NCBI GenBank assembly: GCA_028285345.1
Contig: JANQPT010000039.1
Coordinates: 1 to 64,000, forward strand
Direction: 5' to 3'
From: Planctomycetales bacterium
GTDB taxonomy: Bacteria > Planctomycetota > Planctomycetia > Planctomycetales > Planctomycetaceae
DNA: 64,000 nucleotides
Made by a program: the position numbers and the translations under genes. A model generated the notes under the pieces. The model did not search any database and was not told the origin of the DNA. It was given only the letters and a program-made list of their open reading frames with translations. Below are positions 1-9,079 of the stretch, in pieces (the stretch's first letter is position 1; the number at the start of each line of letters is the position of its first letter).

Positions 1-143
1 CCTCCTTTCTAAGGAATGATTATCCAACTCGCCCACCCGTCTGCCAGGACGGGACCAGCGAGTCAAAACTTAACCCCAACAAAGCACCGCCACCAAACAG
101 GCAACACCGGCACTGACCGGCTCTCCAACCATGCACATAACGG

Positions 144-180
144 CCTCCCGGCGATCATGCGATCGCCGGGAGGTTTTTTT
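144..180 (+). terminator. Rho-independent terminator
   Basis: A perfect 13-bp stem (CCTCCCGGCGATC at 144-156 with its complement at 161-173) closes a 4-nt ATGC loop and is followed directly by seven T (174-180). It should end a plus-strand transcript whose gene lies left of the window, because no plus-strand gene is visible in positions 1-140. Confidence 0.92.
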
Positions 181-195
181 GTTGGGCAGCAAACC

Positions 196-226
196 ATCAA
201 ACCCCCGGCAGAGCCGGGGGCTGATG
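196..226 (-). terminator. Possible terminator hairpin of the LolA-like gene
   Basis: CCCCCGGC (202-209) pairs with GCCGGGGG (213-220) around AGA, and CATCA (196-200) can extend the stem with TGATG (222-226). It begins 27 nt beyond the stop of the minus-strand gene at 253. There is no long T tract on either side, so the terminator role is inferred from strength and position. Confidence 0.45.
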
Positions 227-252
227 CGAAGAACTTACCTTAACCACAAGAT

Positions 253-1476
253 CTACGCGGTAGGATGCTTGCGGTATCGCTGCCACACCCAGGAGACGCC
301 CAGCGAGATGACAACAACGGCAAGCAAAAGTATACGGCGCGGCGTCCACCAAGTTCTCGTCGACGTGTCGCCTGACTGATGGGCTGTCTTTTTCTTTCCG
401 CGATTCAATTGCTGGTTTAATTCCTGCAACTCTGTCAAACCCTGATCAACGGGTGACTCGCCTTGAACATACTTGATCGAAATCCCGTTGGCACCGATAT
501 GTTCCGTGACCTCGACGCCGTCGGGAATTTCAATGGAAAAGAAACTTTCGGGATAGCGTGGACTCAACACGACCTTTTCGACAGCGACTTCACTTCGCCA
601 CTGTAACACCTGCCGCCGCTCGTCCCCCACAATCTGCTTGTTGAACGATTCGGCTTTCGCGCTGAAGGGAAACCACACACCAGGAGCAATTTCCTTCAAA
701 TCTTCCAAAGCACCTTCAAATGTGGGTATCTCTGCCGATTTGCTAAGATCGAAACACAACAGTCGAACCGGCAAGTGGTTCCGCGCTTCAGCTATCCAAA
801 ACTCCCAAACATGATGCCAGCGATTATTGTTCCTTTTGACCCCCCAGACGCGGACCTTTTTGCACTTCAAACCGGTGAATTGCTCTTCGCCCTCGTAAGT
901 GACTTCATATGCGCCAATCTCCCGATCCCCGTCAGGATGTTTTCGGGCTGCATCGTGGCCACTCAAATAAGTGGACAGTGGGTATTTCGTTGAGCTGCTA
1001 CCCATCTTGCGCAAGATCATGTACGGGTCGAAATGCTGAGCAGGGAGAACACGCCCTTCAAAAATGGATGCTCTCCGAGCGTTATCAACGACACGTGTCG
1101 TTTCGCCGTCGAACGCACTGACATAATCACGCGAAACCTGTTGGCTGTCCCGCAATCGAAGCCCATTCTCCCGAAGCAAGAACCGTTCTCCGGTATTCAC
1201 ATAATGCAGCGTGGATCGCGACGCCGTGATTAGCTTCTCGGCTTCCGAAGCCTGATCCGGAATTTGGTAAATGAATTTCCAGCGCACTTCGATGTTCGAG
1301 TAGAGCGATTCGTTTTGCCGGACTTGCCGGATGATTTCCGCAAGGGGACCTGAAGAATTGGACGAGCGTTCGCCTTTCGACGAGCCGTCTGCTGATGTTG
1401 CAATTGCAAAACAGCCGACTAGCAACCACACCACAAAGTGCGCGCGTGTTACGAGGATTCTGAAATGAAGAAACAT
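253..1476 (-). CDS. Secreted LolA-like (outer-membrane lipoprotein sorting fold) hypothetical protein
   Basis: The product is about 407 aa. A hydrophobic stretch near the N-terminus (FVVWLLVGCFAIATSA) is a signal peptide. The body (residues ~40-360) alternates short beta strands in the style of planctomycete proteins with a LolA/LolB-like fold: it includes YVSAFDGE, a GLKCKKVRVWG strand and a KEIAPGVWFPFSA motif. A C-terminal membrane helix (ILLLAVVVISLGVSW) is followed by a basic tail. I start at the ATG at 1476 because the longer reading adds 32 residues in front of the signal peptide. The neighbour at 1670 is divergent. The specific function is unknown; lipoprotein transport is only a fold-level inference. 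Confidence 0.6.
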   Translation of the reverse strand: MFLHFRILVTRAHFVVWLLVGCFAIATSADGSSKGERSSNSSGPLAEIIRQVRQNESLYSNIEVRWKFIYQIPDQASEAEKLITASRSTLHYVNTGERFLLRENGLRLRDSQQVSRDYVSAFDGETTRVVDNARRASIFEGRVLPAQHFDPYMILRKMGSSSTKYPLSTYLSGHDAARKHPDGDREIGAYEVTYEGEEQFTGLKCKKVRVWGVKRNNNRWHHVWEFWIAEARNHLPVRLLCFDLSKSAEIPTFEGALEDLKEIAPGVWFPFSAKAESFNKQIVGDERRQVLQWRSEVAVEKVVLSPRYPESFFSIEIPDGVEVTEHIGANGISIKYVQGESPVDQGLTELQELNQQLNRGKKKTAHQSGDTSTRTWWTPRRILLLAVVVISLGVSWVWQRYRKHPTA

Positions 1477-1610
1477 GGAAAATTGCCCGATCAGCAGCAG
1501 GCGACGCGATACATGCTCGATACTAAAAACGAAATAGTGGTAAGTCAAATTTTCCCCTCGCGCGTTCTGCAAGAGAGCAGCCGCAATAAGTGACGCCGCT
1601 GAGAAAACCA

Positions 1611-1627
1611 GCTATGCTGACCATAGC
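1611..1627. promoter_or_regulatory. Small inverted repeat in divergent intergenic region
   Basis: GCTATG and CATAGC are perfect 6-bp arms separated by CTGAC. The site lies about 40 nt upstream of the isochorismatase-like gene and 135 nt from the divergent LolA-like gene, so it could be an operator for either. There is no other support. Confidence 0.25.
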
Positions 1628-1669
1628 AGACGGGTTTCAGTCACCCTGTAACGGGAGGAACTGCACAGA

Positions 1670-2812
1670 ATGAACAAGCAATCGACTCACGTGAAGCGAA
1701 TCGTTACCGCCGGCGTTCTGTTGACGATCGCCGCATTCTCGCTCGGATTCTCCATTGGCGTCTCCGCCGACCAGCCGGCGAAGTCAAGCAGGACTGCTAA
1801 GTCAGAGCAGCCCGCAAAAACCAGGGTCTACCACAACCAACTCACGCCGCTCGAAAACCCAGAGCCGCTCTTAGCCGACCACCCCAGATACGTACAACCG
1901 GTGATCGAAAACCGCCGCTTCGAGGCGCCGCGATTGCTCGACGAAGCGGGCGCCGACCTCTCTGTGCGCGCGTGGCGGTTTTCGTATAACGCGCGGGGGA
2001 TCGTCGAAGTCCCCAATCGCATCCGCGGCGACCGGACGGCGGTGATTATGGTGCATCCATGGGGGATCGACGATGGGCAGGGCTGGACAACACCAGAGCC
2101 GGCGGGCGTCGCCGATTTTTGTACGGTTGAGAAGAACCAACTCGCGGGACGGCATACCGCTGAGGTGATTAATCCACTGCTCGAGCGGTTGCGGGAGCGG
2201 GTCAATCTGGTGCTGTATAGCATGCGGGGCGGCGAGCATCCGGCGCACAAAGCGGTTTATCGCAGCGTACGCTATCGCCCGACGGCGGAGGAGCGCAAAG
2301 CGGGCATGCGGGAGCTACGGCGGATCCTGGCCGACTTCGACTACCGCGGGCAGCCGCTGCCGAAGACGTTGACGATCTCCGAAGATCAACCGTTCAAAGA
2401 CTACTTCCGGCAGTTTCCGGCAGTCGATGCGAGCGCCAAATATAACAATGCCGGATTTTGGGACCTGCCGATCCCGGTTTGCAGCGCCGTCGAAGTCCAT
2501 CCGGACGACGTGGTCTATTACGACAAAGATGGTTACGCCGGTCTGCGGGACTTTCTCAAAAAACAAGGTGTACGGCACGTGATCCTGACCGGCTACGCGA
2601 CCGACATGTGTTTCTGTTCCACGACCGCCGGCTATGAGAACCTGTCCCGCGACTTCAATGTCTTCTTGGTGGGCGACGCCACGTTGGCAACCTTTCCGGC
2701 AAACAACACACCCCGCTACGCGACCAATGCGCACATTTCGTATGCCTCGCTCAATCAATTCATCACACAGTGTTCCTGGATCAAACTCGACGCCCCGACG
2801 CGCGGCAAGTGA
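1670..2812 (+). CDS. Exported isochorismatase-fold cysteine hydrolase
   Basis: The product is 380 aa. An N-terminal hydrophobic segment (VLLTIAAFSLGFSIGVSA) is a signal peptide or anchor, so the enzyme acts outside the cytoplasm. The isochorismatase fold is shown by the C-terminal half: a YYDKDGYAGLRDFL lysine-bearing motif, then HVILTGYATDMCFCST, where the cysteine after TDM is the expected nucleophile, then a VFLVGDAT strand. In the first strand the usual catalytic Asp (V-D-x-Q-N-D) appears replaced by His in VIMVHPWGIDD, so the chemistry may differ from amide hydrolysis by the classical Asp-Lys-Cys triad. The ATG follows a GGGAGG site with 11-nt spacing. The gene converges on cls with a 40-nt gap. 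Substrate unknown. Confidence 0.75.
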   Translation: MNKQSTHVKRIVTAGVLLTIAAFSLGFSIGVSADQPAKSSRTAKSEQPAKTRVYHNQLTPLENPEPLLADHPRYVQPVIENRRFEAPRLLDEAGADLSVRAWRFSYNARGIVEVPNRIRGDRTAVIMVHPWGIDDGQGWTTPEPAGVADFCTVEKNQLAGRHTAEVINPLLERLRERVNLVLYSMRGGEHPAHKAVYRSVRYRPTAEERKAGMRELRRILADFDYRGQPLPKTLTISEDQPFKDYFRQFPAVDASAKYNNAGFWDLPIPVCSAVEVHPDDVVYYDKDGYAGLRDFLKKQGVRHVILTGYATDMCFCSTTAGYENLSRDFNVFLVGDATLATFPANNTPRYATNAHISYASLNQFITQCSWIKLDAPTRGK

Positions 2813-2852
2813 TCGCCAGCGGTTGCCGAATTGCGGCCGCGCATGCAGCAGT

Positions 2853-4286
2853 CTACTGAATTGGCGCCATCAGCCGCGACAACTTCACGGCGACCGGAAA
2901 CCACCAGGGGCGATCTTGCATTTCGTCGGCGCTGGTCAGCCGGCTGTGGGAGAAGTCGGCCTCCAGCATCTTTTTCACCTCTGCCGCAAAGGGTTGATCG
3001 AGCGCCGCAATCGTGATTTCAAAGTTAAGCCGGAAGGACCGATTGTCGAGGTTGGCGGTCCCGACGGCTGCAAAGTCCTCGTCGATGAGCATCACTTTTT
3101 GATGCAGGAAACCCGGTCCGTACCGATAAAACTGGACGCCGGCCGGCTCGGTTTCTTCGATGAATGAGAATCCGGAAAGGTAAACCAGCACGTGGTCCGG
3201 CTTCTCGGGCAGCAAGATGCGGACGTCGACACCTCGCAGTGCGGCGAGTTGCAGCGCACAGATGACTTGAGCGTCCGGGACGAAGTAAGGACTGGTGATC
3301 CACACACGATGCCGGGCGCTATGGATGGCGTGGACAAAAAACATACCGCAGGTCTCTAGTTCGTCCGCCGGTCCGGAGGGGACGACCAGAATATCCTTGT
3401 CGCCCTGCTCCGCCGCTTGTGGAGTCCAGTTTAATGTCGGCGCTTCGTGCGTCGCCCAATACCAATCCTCGACGAACGACAACTGCGCACATTGCACTGA
3501 AGGTCCGGCCAGTTTGACGTGCGTATCCCGCCAATGGCCGAACCTTTCATCACGCCCCAGATACTCATCACCCACGTTGTGCCCGCCGACGTACGCCGTA
3601 TGGCCGTCGATAATCACGATCTTGCGGTGATTGCGGAAGTTCAATTGAAACCGCGCTCGGAAGCCGCCTGTGGTCCGAAACGAACTGACTTCCGCCCCCG
3701 CATCAGTCAGTTTCCTCAGGTACTCGTTCGGCAATTTGTAGCAGCCGATGCCGTCGTACAATAGATAGACCCGCACACCGTCTCGCAGTTTGGCCAACAG
3801 CCGCTCCTGCAGCTTGCGGCCGATCTGGTCGTCATGGATGATGAAGAACTGCACCAAGACATAATCGCGGGCCGAATCGATGCCCGCAAAGATTGCGTCA
3901 AACGTCGCTTCACCGTCGATCAGCAGTTCAGCGTGATTGTGCTTCGTAAAGGGGAGCTTGGCGAGCTGCTCTAAGACACGCAAGTCGTCCGCACTGTGGC
4001 TCAACGTCGAGATGAACTGCTCACTGTAACTAGACAACTCGTCGACGATATGCCGCAGATTCAGATCTTCTTCCCGGCGGGCACTGACGTAGCCCTCAAA
4101 TTTGCTGCGACCGAAGACCCAATACAACGGCAACGCCAGCCAGGGAAACAGGATCAGCGGAAACACCCAGGCAATCGCGCCTTGCGACGTCCGCGTGTAC
4201 AGGACCGCATGGTAAGCTGAATAAACCCCAAGCAGCTCAACAAAAATAATCACCATGCCATACAGCGTGATGTGCAGCGTATCCAT
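2853..4286 (-). CDS. cls: Cardiolipin synthase (phospholipase D family)
   Basis: The product is 477 aa, the usual length for bacterial Cls. Two N-terminal membrane helices (residues ~8-28 and ~38-57) end in PLYWVFGRSKFEGY, a typical Cls linker. Two HxKxxxxD phosphatidyltransferase motifs are visible: H220-R-K222 with D227 (HRKIVIIDG) and H395-Q-K397 with D402 (HQKVMLIDE), each followed by the expected GG/GTANLDNRS region. It would condense two phosphatidylglycerols, or PG with PE, into cardiolipin at the inner membrane. An AGGAG site lies just upstream of the ATG at 4286. It is monocistronic as far as seen, lying between truB and the convergent isochorismatase-like gene. Confidence 0.93.
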   Translation of the reverse strand: MDTLHITLYGMVIIFVELLGVYSAYHAVLYTRTSQGAIAWVFPLILFPWLALPLYWVFGRSKFEGYVSARREEDLNLRHIVDELSSYSEQFISTLSHSADDLRVLEQLAKLPFTKHNHAELLIDGEATFDAIFAGIDSARDYVLVQFFIIHDDQIGRKLQERLLAKLRDGVRVYLLYDGIGCYKLPNEYLRKLTDAGAEVSSFRTTGGFRARFQLNFRNHRKIVIIDGHTAYVGGHNVGDEYLGRDERFGHWRDTHVKLAGPSVQCAQLSFVEDWYWATHEAPTLNWTPQAAEQGDKDILVVPSGPADELETCGMFFVHAIHSARHRVWITSPYFVPDAQVICALQLAALRGVDVRILLPEKPDHVLVYLSGFSFIEETEPAGVQFYRYGPGFLHQKVMLIDEDFAAVGTANLDNRSFRLNFEITIAALDQPFAAEVKKMLEADFSHSRLTSADEMQDRPWWFPVAVKLSRLMAPIQ

Positions 4287-4392
4287 GAATTCTCCTGCCG
4301 CCTGAGAACAATGCCGTCGGCTCCCTCAGAATGCGGTAACGTGCGGTGAAATGCAATTTCCAATCCGGTGAAAACCGCGAACTGCTATTGAT

Positions 4393-5283
4393 TCAGGACC
4401 GGAACACTTGTTTGGGAGCCAGCGTCGTCCCTTTGACGGTCGCTATCGCCAGCAATTCGCCGGACTGATCGAGCAGTGCGATCGAATCGTCAGCAAGGTG
4501 ATCAACTCCGCGTCGCGGGCGAATCGCCCGGCCATGTTGGATATGCTCCGTTTCCGCCGAGTCGCACACATAACTCGGCAAATGTCCGACCGCCGTCACC
4601 GGACTCTGTATGTGTGCGGCCAAGTTCTCCGGGGTCAGATCCTTAAGCTCAACGGCATCCTCGAGCGCAGAAGTACCAACGCGGGTGCGCACCAATCCGC
4701 TCATCGCGGCTCCACAGCCGAGCGCCTCACCGAGGTCGCGTCCCACAGAGCGGATGTAGGTTCCCGATCCGCAGGTGATATCCAGCACGAGGCGCGGGTA
4801 ATCGAATTCAACAACGTCGATCCGTTCAATCCGCACCGTCCGCGGCTCAAGTTTGACCTCATTGCCGGCGCGGGCCATTTTGTATGCCCGCTCGCCGCCC
4901 ACGTGAACGGCCGAGAATTGTGGCGGGACTTGTGATACGTCGCCGAGGAATGTGGGCAGCGCTGCTGTGATGTCCTGCAACGTCGGCTGTCGCGCGTCTT
5001 GGACGACTGAAACCTCGCCGGTCAAATCGTCCGTGTTGCTGCGGCAACCGAGTTGGAACTCTCCTCGATACTCCTTTTCACCGGCCTGGACATAGGGAAT
5101 CAAACGCGTGGCGTAGCCCACGCAAACGACCAGCACGCCTGTTGCCAGCGGGTCGAGCGTGCCCGCGTGTCCGGCCTTGGCGGGACGGACCAGACGTTGC
5201 ACGGCATCAACGACGCGGCGCGACGTCATGTCCGGCGGTTTGTTAATGTTCAGGATTCCGCAATGTGTCGCAGCGGCCATCAT
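4393..5283 (-). CDS. truB: tRNA pseudouridine(55) synthase TruB
   Basis: The product is ~296 aa and isomerises U55 in the T-loop of tRNAs. The N-terminus has the GILNINKPPDMTSR motif and then GHAGTLDPLATGVL, whose Asp is the catalytic residue. FQLGCRSNTDDLTG and SGTYIRSVGRDLGEALG are further TruB signatures, and a PUA-like tail follows. Two adjacent ATGs (5283 and 5280) are better starts than the TTG at 5301. In most bacteria truB sits with rbfA and infB; here it lies 80 nt behind flhB and is the last gene of the flagellar run, so it may be partly co-transcribed with export-gate genes. Confidence 0.95.
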   Translation of the reverse strand: MMAAATHCGILNINKPPDMTSRRVVDAVQRLVRPAKAGHAGTLDPLATGVLVVCVGYATRLIPYVQAGEKEYRGEFQLGCRSNTDDLTGEVSVVQDARQPTLQDITAALPTFLGDVSQVPPQFSAVHVGGERAYKMARAGNEVKLEPRTVRIERIDVVEFDYPRLVLDITCGSGTYIRSVGRDLGEALGCGAAMSGLVRTRVGTSALEDAVELKDLTPENLAAHIQSPVTAVGHLPSYVCDSAETEHIQHGRAIRPRRGVDHLADDSIALLDQSGELLAIATVKGTTLAPKQVFRS

Positions 5284-5363
5284 CACATCGATCAGTGGCA
5301 AATCGAACCCGGTCTGAAGCGCAACACCAATTTTGTGTTCCGCGAGCTTCCGTCTTCAACAGA

Positions 5364-6437
5364 TTACCGCATTTCGCGGGCCTTGCCACTGAGACGGTAG
5401 ACGTATGCCAGGATTTCGGCGACGGTTTCGTAGAGCTCGGCGGGAATCGGCATGCCGGGTTTGACGTTTTTGTAGAGCACCTGCGCGAGCGGCTTCTTCT
5501 CCACAATCGGAACGCCATGTTCGGCGGCAATTTGACGGATGCGCGCCGCCAGATGCCCGGCTCCCTTGGCGACGACGACCGGTGCGTTCATGGTCTCCGC
5601 ATCGTACTTGATGGCGACGGCCAGTTCGGTCGGGTTGGTGACAACCACGTCCGCGTCTTGGACCTGACGCATCTGTTGCGCTGTCGCCAACTTGCGGTGC
5701 GCATCCCGGCGTCGTTGCCGAATCAGCGGGTCCCCCTCCATGTTCTTCATCTCATCCCGAACTTCCTGTTTGGTCATCATGATGTCTTTGTTGAACTTCC
5801 AAAGCTGAAATCCGTAGTCCAACAGCGCCAAGATCACCAGTGCCGCCGCGAGCTGAAACGCGAGCGTCACCATCGATGACCCCAGATCGGCAAAGAAGAC
5901 GGCCGTGTCGTAGTTGACCGTCGCGAGCAAGTGCCCCAACTCCACCGAAGTGAACCAGACGGCGATCGTCGTAACGATGGCGATTTTTCCGATGCTGACT
6001 GCCAGCTTCATCAGACCCGCGATCGAGAAGATCCGCTTGATCCCCTCGAGAGGATTGAGCCGCGAGAACTTCGGCACCAGCGGTTCCGTCGTCGCGAAAA
6101 ACCCGACTTGAACCAAGTTCAAGGCGAGCGCCGCGGCCGCCATGGCGATCATGAACGGCAGGGTGCCCGCTGCCAGCGAGCCGGCGATGTCCCAGAAGAT
6201 TTCAGAGACCATCGGACCGCTGAGGTCGCTCCAGTCGCGCGGAGTGAGATACGTCTTGAGCAGTGTCTGCAGTGTCTCGACGACTCCTGGACCTAAAAAC
6301 CGCATCGCCGCGGCCGCAGCCAGCAGTACACCGGCCGCGTTCAGATCCTGGCTGCGGGCGACGTTCCCCTTCTCGCGGGTCTCTTTCCGCCGCCGCTCAG
6401 TCGGCTCTTCTGTCTTGTCACCAAGATCATCCGCCAT
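5364..6437 (-). CDS. flhB: Flagellar export switch protein FlhB
   Basis: The product is 357 aa. It starts with the basic EEPTERRRKETREKGNVARS stretch and carries four membrane segments through residue ~215. The cytoplasmic domain includes the VVTNPTELAVAIKY motif: cleavage between Asn and Pro of NPTE switches substrate specificity from hook to filament proteins. The end GVPIVEKKPLAQVLYKNVKPG is typical of FlhB. It works with FliP, FliQ, FliR and FlhA in the type III export gate. It begins 9 nt after fliR. FlhA, usually next to it, is not found in this window. Confidence 0.97.
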   Translation of the reverse strand: MADDLGDKTEEPTERRRKETREKGNVARSQDLNAAGVLLAAAAAMRFLGPGVVETLQTLLKTYLTPRDWSDLSGPMVSEIFWDIAGSLAAGTLPFMIAMAAAALALNLVQVGFFATTEPLVPKFSRLNPLEGIKRIFSIAGLMKLAVSIGKIAIVTTIAVWFTSVELGHLLATVNYDTAVFFADLGSSMVTLAFQLAAALVILALLDYGFQLWKFNKDIMMTKQEVRDEMKNMEGDPLIRQRRRDAHRKLATAQQMRQVQDADVVVTNPTELAVAIKYDAETMNAPVVVAKGAGHLAARIRQIAAEHGVPIVEKKPLAQVLYKNVKPGMPIPAELYETVAEILAYVYRLSGKAREMR

Positions 6438-6446
6438 GCTTGACGC

Positions 6447-7451
6447 CTATTCAAACCCTTCCGGCGGCAGACCGACAATCGCGTATTCCAGTTGCTCGAG
6501 CGTCGACTCAATCGCGTCAACCAGTACGTCTCCGGCACCGATTAATGTGAGCGCCACAATCAACAGGCTCACCGTCGCTCGAATCGGAAACCCGACAACC
6601 AGCACGTTGATCTGTGGGACGGACAGGCCCAAGAATCCCATCGTCACCGCCACCAAGGCCATCGTGGCCAGCACCGGCGCCGCGATCTGAAGTGACAAAC
6701 CCAAGGAACGCATGAATAAATGGTGCAACAGCTCAATCGCCGTCTTGTCGACGAACCCCTCCCCGACGGGAAACGCCTGGTAGGTGTCCAACAGTGCCGA
6801 GACCATCTTGAGATGGCCGCCCACAATCAAAAACAATGTCAAACCCAACCAATACAACAATTGCGCGGTGATCGTCTCCGATGTGTCGAGTGCGGGATTG
6901 AAGACCTCCCCCACCGCGGTGCCGCTTTGTTGGTCGATCATGTGTCCGGCAAATTGCAGACTGGAAAGGATGATCGTCACGCCGATTCCCAGGACCAAGC
7001 CGAGCGAGAGTTCGCCGACGGCCGTCCAGACGTAGTCCGCCAGCGAGTTCGGCATCGCCAGCGAAATCGCAAGTTGCCGCGAGGAGAGCGGATCTCCGAT
7101 CGACTCGGGGGACGCTTCCCAGATGCGAATCAGCCGCGGTTGCATCTTCTCGGGAACTTCGTCGATGTCGAGCCTGCTGTCGCCATCAACGTCGTACTTG
7201 GCGACGGTTCGAGAGGGTGTCTCGGCAAAGATGATCGGCGTCATCAACAGTGAAAGTGCAACCACCAATAAGACGCGGACGTTCATCGGCAGACTGGCAT
7301 GTCCAAACACCGGGCCGATGACCATGAGCCCGGCCATGCGGAACATCACCAACGTGAAGGCGTAGAAATACCCAATTGCCACACCGGTCAACAGGCCCGC
7401 GCCGCCGGTTCCAACCGTCTGTTGCAGCAGATTGAAAAGAAAGTCGCTCAA
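6447..7451 (-). CDS. fliR: Flagellar export gate protein FliR with EF-hand insertion
   Basis: The product is 334 aa, well above the usual ~255-265. Family features include RMAGLMVIGPVFG at residues 38-50, LPMNVRVLLVVALSLL and GVTIILSSLQFAGHMIDQQSG, with several membrane helices. The extra length is a hydrophilic insert near residues 75-130. It contains a 12-residue loop, D87-V-D89-G-D91-S-R-L94-D-I-D-E98, that fits the EF-hand consensus. The start is a TTG at 7451: the frame is closed by a TGA 9 nt upstream and no ATG is available before the first helix. FliR joins FliP5FliQ4 in the export channel. Confidence 0.95.
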   Translation of the reverse strand: MSDFLFNLLQQTVGTGGAGLLTGVAIGYFYAFTLVMFRMAGLMVIGPVFGHASLPMNVRVLLVVALSLLMTPIIFAETPSRTVAKYDVDGDSRLDIDEVPEKMQPRLIRIWEASPESIGDPLSSRQLAISLAMPNSLADYVWTAVGELSLGLVLGIGVTIILSSLQFAGHMIDQQSGTAVGEVFNPALDTSETITAQLLYWLGLTLFLIVGGHLKMVSALLDTYQAFPVGEGFVDKTAIELLHHLFMRSLGLSLQIAAPVLATMALVAVTMGFLGLSVPQINVLVVGFPIRATVSLLIVALTLIGAGDVLVDAIESTLEQLEYAIVGLPPEGFE

Positions 7452-7506
7452 ATCCGTTCATCCGTGAAAGACACCAACGGCTGATTCGCAATGTGCGTCA
7501 GGCCGG

Positions 7507-7614
7507 TCACATCAAGATTCGACGTGCCAATTCCAAGGAGATCGTGTTGGCGAACAGCACAACTGCAATCGCCAAGAGCAGCGTGGAGAACGCGGCGGTC
7601 AGATATGCATTCAT
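7507..7614 (-). CDS. 35-aa single-pass membrane peptide between fliQ and fliR
   Basis: A short ATG-to-TGA frame on the operon strand encodes 35 residues. A hydrophobic helix (AFSTLLLAIAVVLFANT) is followed by a basic end (LARRILM). GGAAG lies about six nt before the ATG at 7614. It begins 62 nt after the fliQ stop and ends 55 nt before the fliR TTG, in an otherwise tightly packed export-gate block. The clean hydrophobic segment and context support a real small protein, but I recognise no family. It could be a gate accessory peptide or a chance ORF. Confidence 0.5.
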   Translation of the reverse strand: MNAYLTAAFSTLLLAIAVVLFANTISLELARRILM

Positions 7615-7676
7615 AGCGGGCTTCCGTGCCTACGATATGAGTCATCAATTCGACATTTGACCGGCTGTTGAAGTGG

Positions 7677-7943
7677 TCACAACAGTCCGGGTATCTCGAG
7701 ATACAAGTTCTCCGTATATTCCACCAAAATACTGATTGACCAGGGCAGCAAAACGAGCGCTGTCACGATCATCAAAATGATTTTGGGGACGAAGCTGAGC
7801 GTCTGATCCTGAATTTGTGTCACCGCCTGTGCGATGCTGATTAGCAAGCCGGCCAACGTCGCCACCGCCAGAACCGGCACGCTGAGCATGAGCGTGACGA
7901 TCACTGCGCCGCGGGCGAGTTCAACGGCTTGTTCGATATCCAT
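7677..7943 (-). CDS. fliQ: Flagellar export gate protein FliQ
   Basis: The product is 88 aa from the ATG at 7943, matching the normal ~89-aa length; the longer frame adds a non-homologous 10-residue leader. Two membrane helices flank LISIAQAVTQIQDQTLSFVPK, the signature of the FliQ/SctS family. It forms part of the helical FliP-FliQ-FliR channel through which rod, hook and filament subunits pass. fliP lies 107 nt upstream and the small membrane ORF follows. Confidence 0.96.
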   Translation of the reverse strand: MDIEQAVELARGAVIVTLMLSVPVLAVATLAGLLISIAQAVTQIQDQTLSFVPKIILMIVTALVLLPWSISILVEYTENLYLEIPGLL

Positions 7944-8050
7944 GACGCGCGGTCTCCAACGCAGTAGATCCATCAGGCCGGAATCACTTGCCGACAGTCG
8001 ACGTCAAGCGACTGGCGCTTGCCGCTGACAGGCAAGGGAGGTCCAGCCCG

Positions 8051-9079
8051 TCACACAAACGGCGGGGCGGATTGCAAGAAAGCTGTCACCGATTCGCCGA
8101 CAGACACGCTTTCCAACAACACGCCGACGGTCAGTGTCCAGCCGTCAATCAACACAAACAACAACAGTTTGAAGGGCAGCGATATCAACACCGGGGGCAA
8201 CATCATCATCCCCATGCTGATCAGTACCGAAGCGATGACCATGTCGATAATCACGAAGGGCAGATAGATCATAAAACCGATCGTAAACGCCGTCTTGAGT
8301 TCGCTCAGCATGAACGCCGGCAGTAGAGCCCAAATGGAGGCATCGTCGTAGACTTCCGGCTCCACAAATCCGGGTTGTCCCCGCTGGTAATCGATAAACA
8401 GCGCCAACGCGTCGGCGTTGCCGGTGCTCTCGATTTGCTGGCTCATGAATCGCCGAAGGGGCCGGACCGTGTTGACCAACGTCTGCGTCAGCCGGTCATT
8501 CCCCTGCGCCAAGGGAATCTCTTCGTTCTGGGTGTAAGGCCGAATGCCGTCACGGTAGCTTTCGTGCCAGACTGGCGCCATTACCGTAAATGTCAAAAAC
8601 AGCGACAGCGCAACGAGGACTTGATTGGGGGGCAGCTGCTGCGTGCCCAGCGCCTGACGTAACAGGCCCAGCACAACAATGAAGCGAATGAAACAGGTCG
8701 TCATGATAAATATCGACGGCGCCAACGTCAGAACTGTCAGCGTGAGCATCAAATTCATCGACGACGTCATCCCTTCTGGCGACAGCATCCGCTCGGGGGT
8801 AAAGTCCCCGAAGCCGGGCAATCCGCCGTCGCCCGCCGCGTCGTCATCTTGGTCGGCCGGCGCCTCACGAGGTTGTTCGACCTGCAAACCACGATTCGGC
8901 GCCACATCTCGTGTCCCCCTCTCGCGACCTCGGCCCTGCGCCCACGACTTCGCCGGGATCAACATCAGCCCGATCAATACCAGAATCCCGAACAGCACCG
9001 CCAGTTGCCGGGCGCGGGTCAATGCCGATCGCAAAGACCGGCCGGAGCGGTGGGCTCTCGCTCGACGATGTTTATCCAT
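8051..9079 (-). CDS. fliP: Flagellar export gate protein FliP
   Basis: The product is ~342 aa from the ATG at 9079; this start overlaps the fliO stop by 8 nt, suggesting translational coupling. A basic N-terminus and a first helix ([18 protein letters not shown]), then a Gln/Pro-rich linker, extend it beyond the typical ~250 aa. The FliP/SctR core is clear: [54 protein letters not shown] and [16 protein letters not shown]. It is the main ring component of the export gate. A longer reading starting at 9184 is Arg-rich and antisense-like, so I reject it. Confidence 0.96.
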   Translation of the reverse strand: MDKHRRARAHRSGRSLRSALTRARQLAVLFGILVLIGLMLIPAKSWAQGRGRERGTRDVAPNRGLQVEQPREAPADQDDDAAGDGGLPGFGDFTPERMLSPEGMTSSMNLMLTLTVLTLAPSIFIMTTCFIRFIVVLGLLRQALGTQQLPPNQVLVALSLFLTFTVMAPVWHESYRDGIRPYTQNEEIPLAQGNDRLTQTLVNTVRPLRRFMSQQIESTGNADALALFIDYQRGQPGFVEPEVYDDASIWALLPAFMLSELKTAFTIGFMIYLPFVIIDMVIASVLISMGMMMLPPVLISLPFKLLLFVLIDGWTLTVGVLLESVSVGESVTAFLQSAPPFV

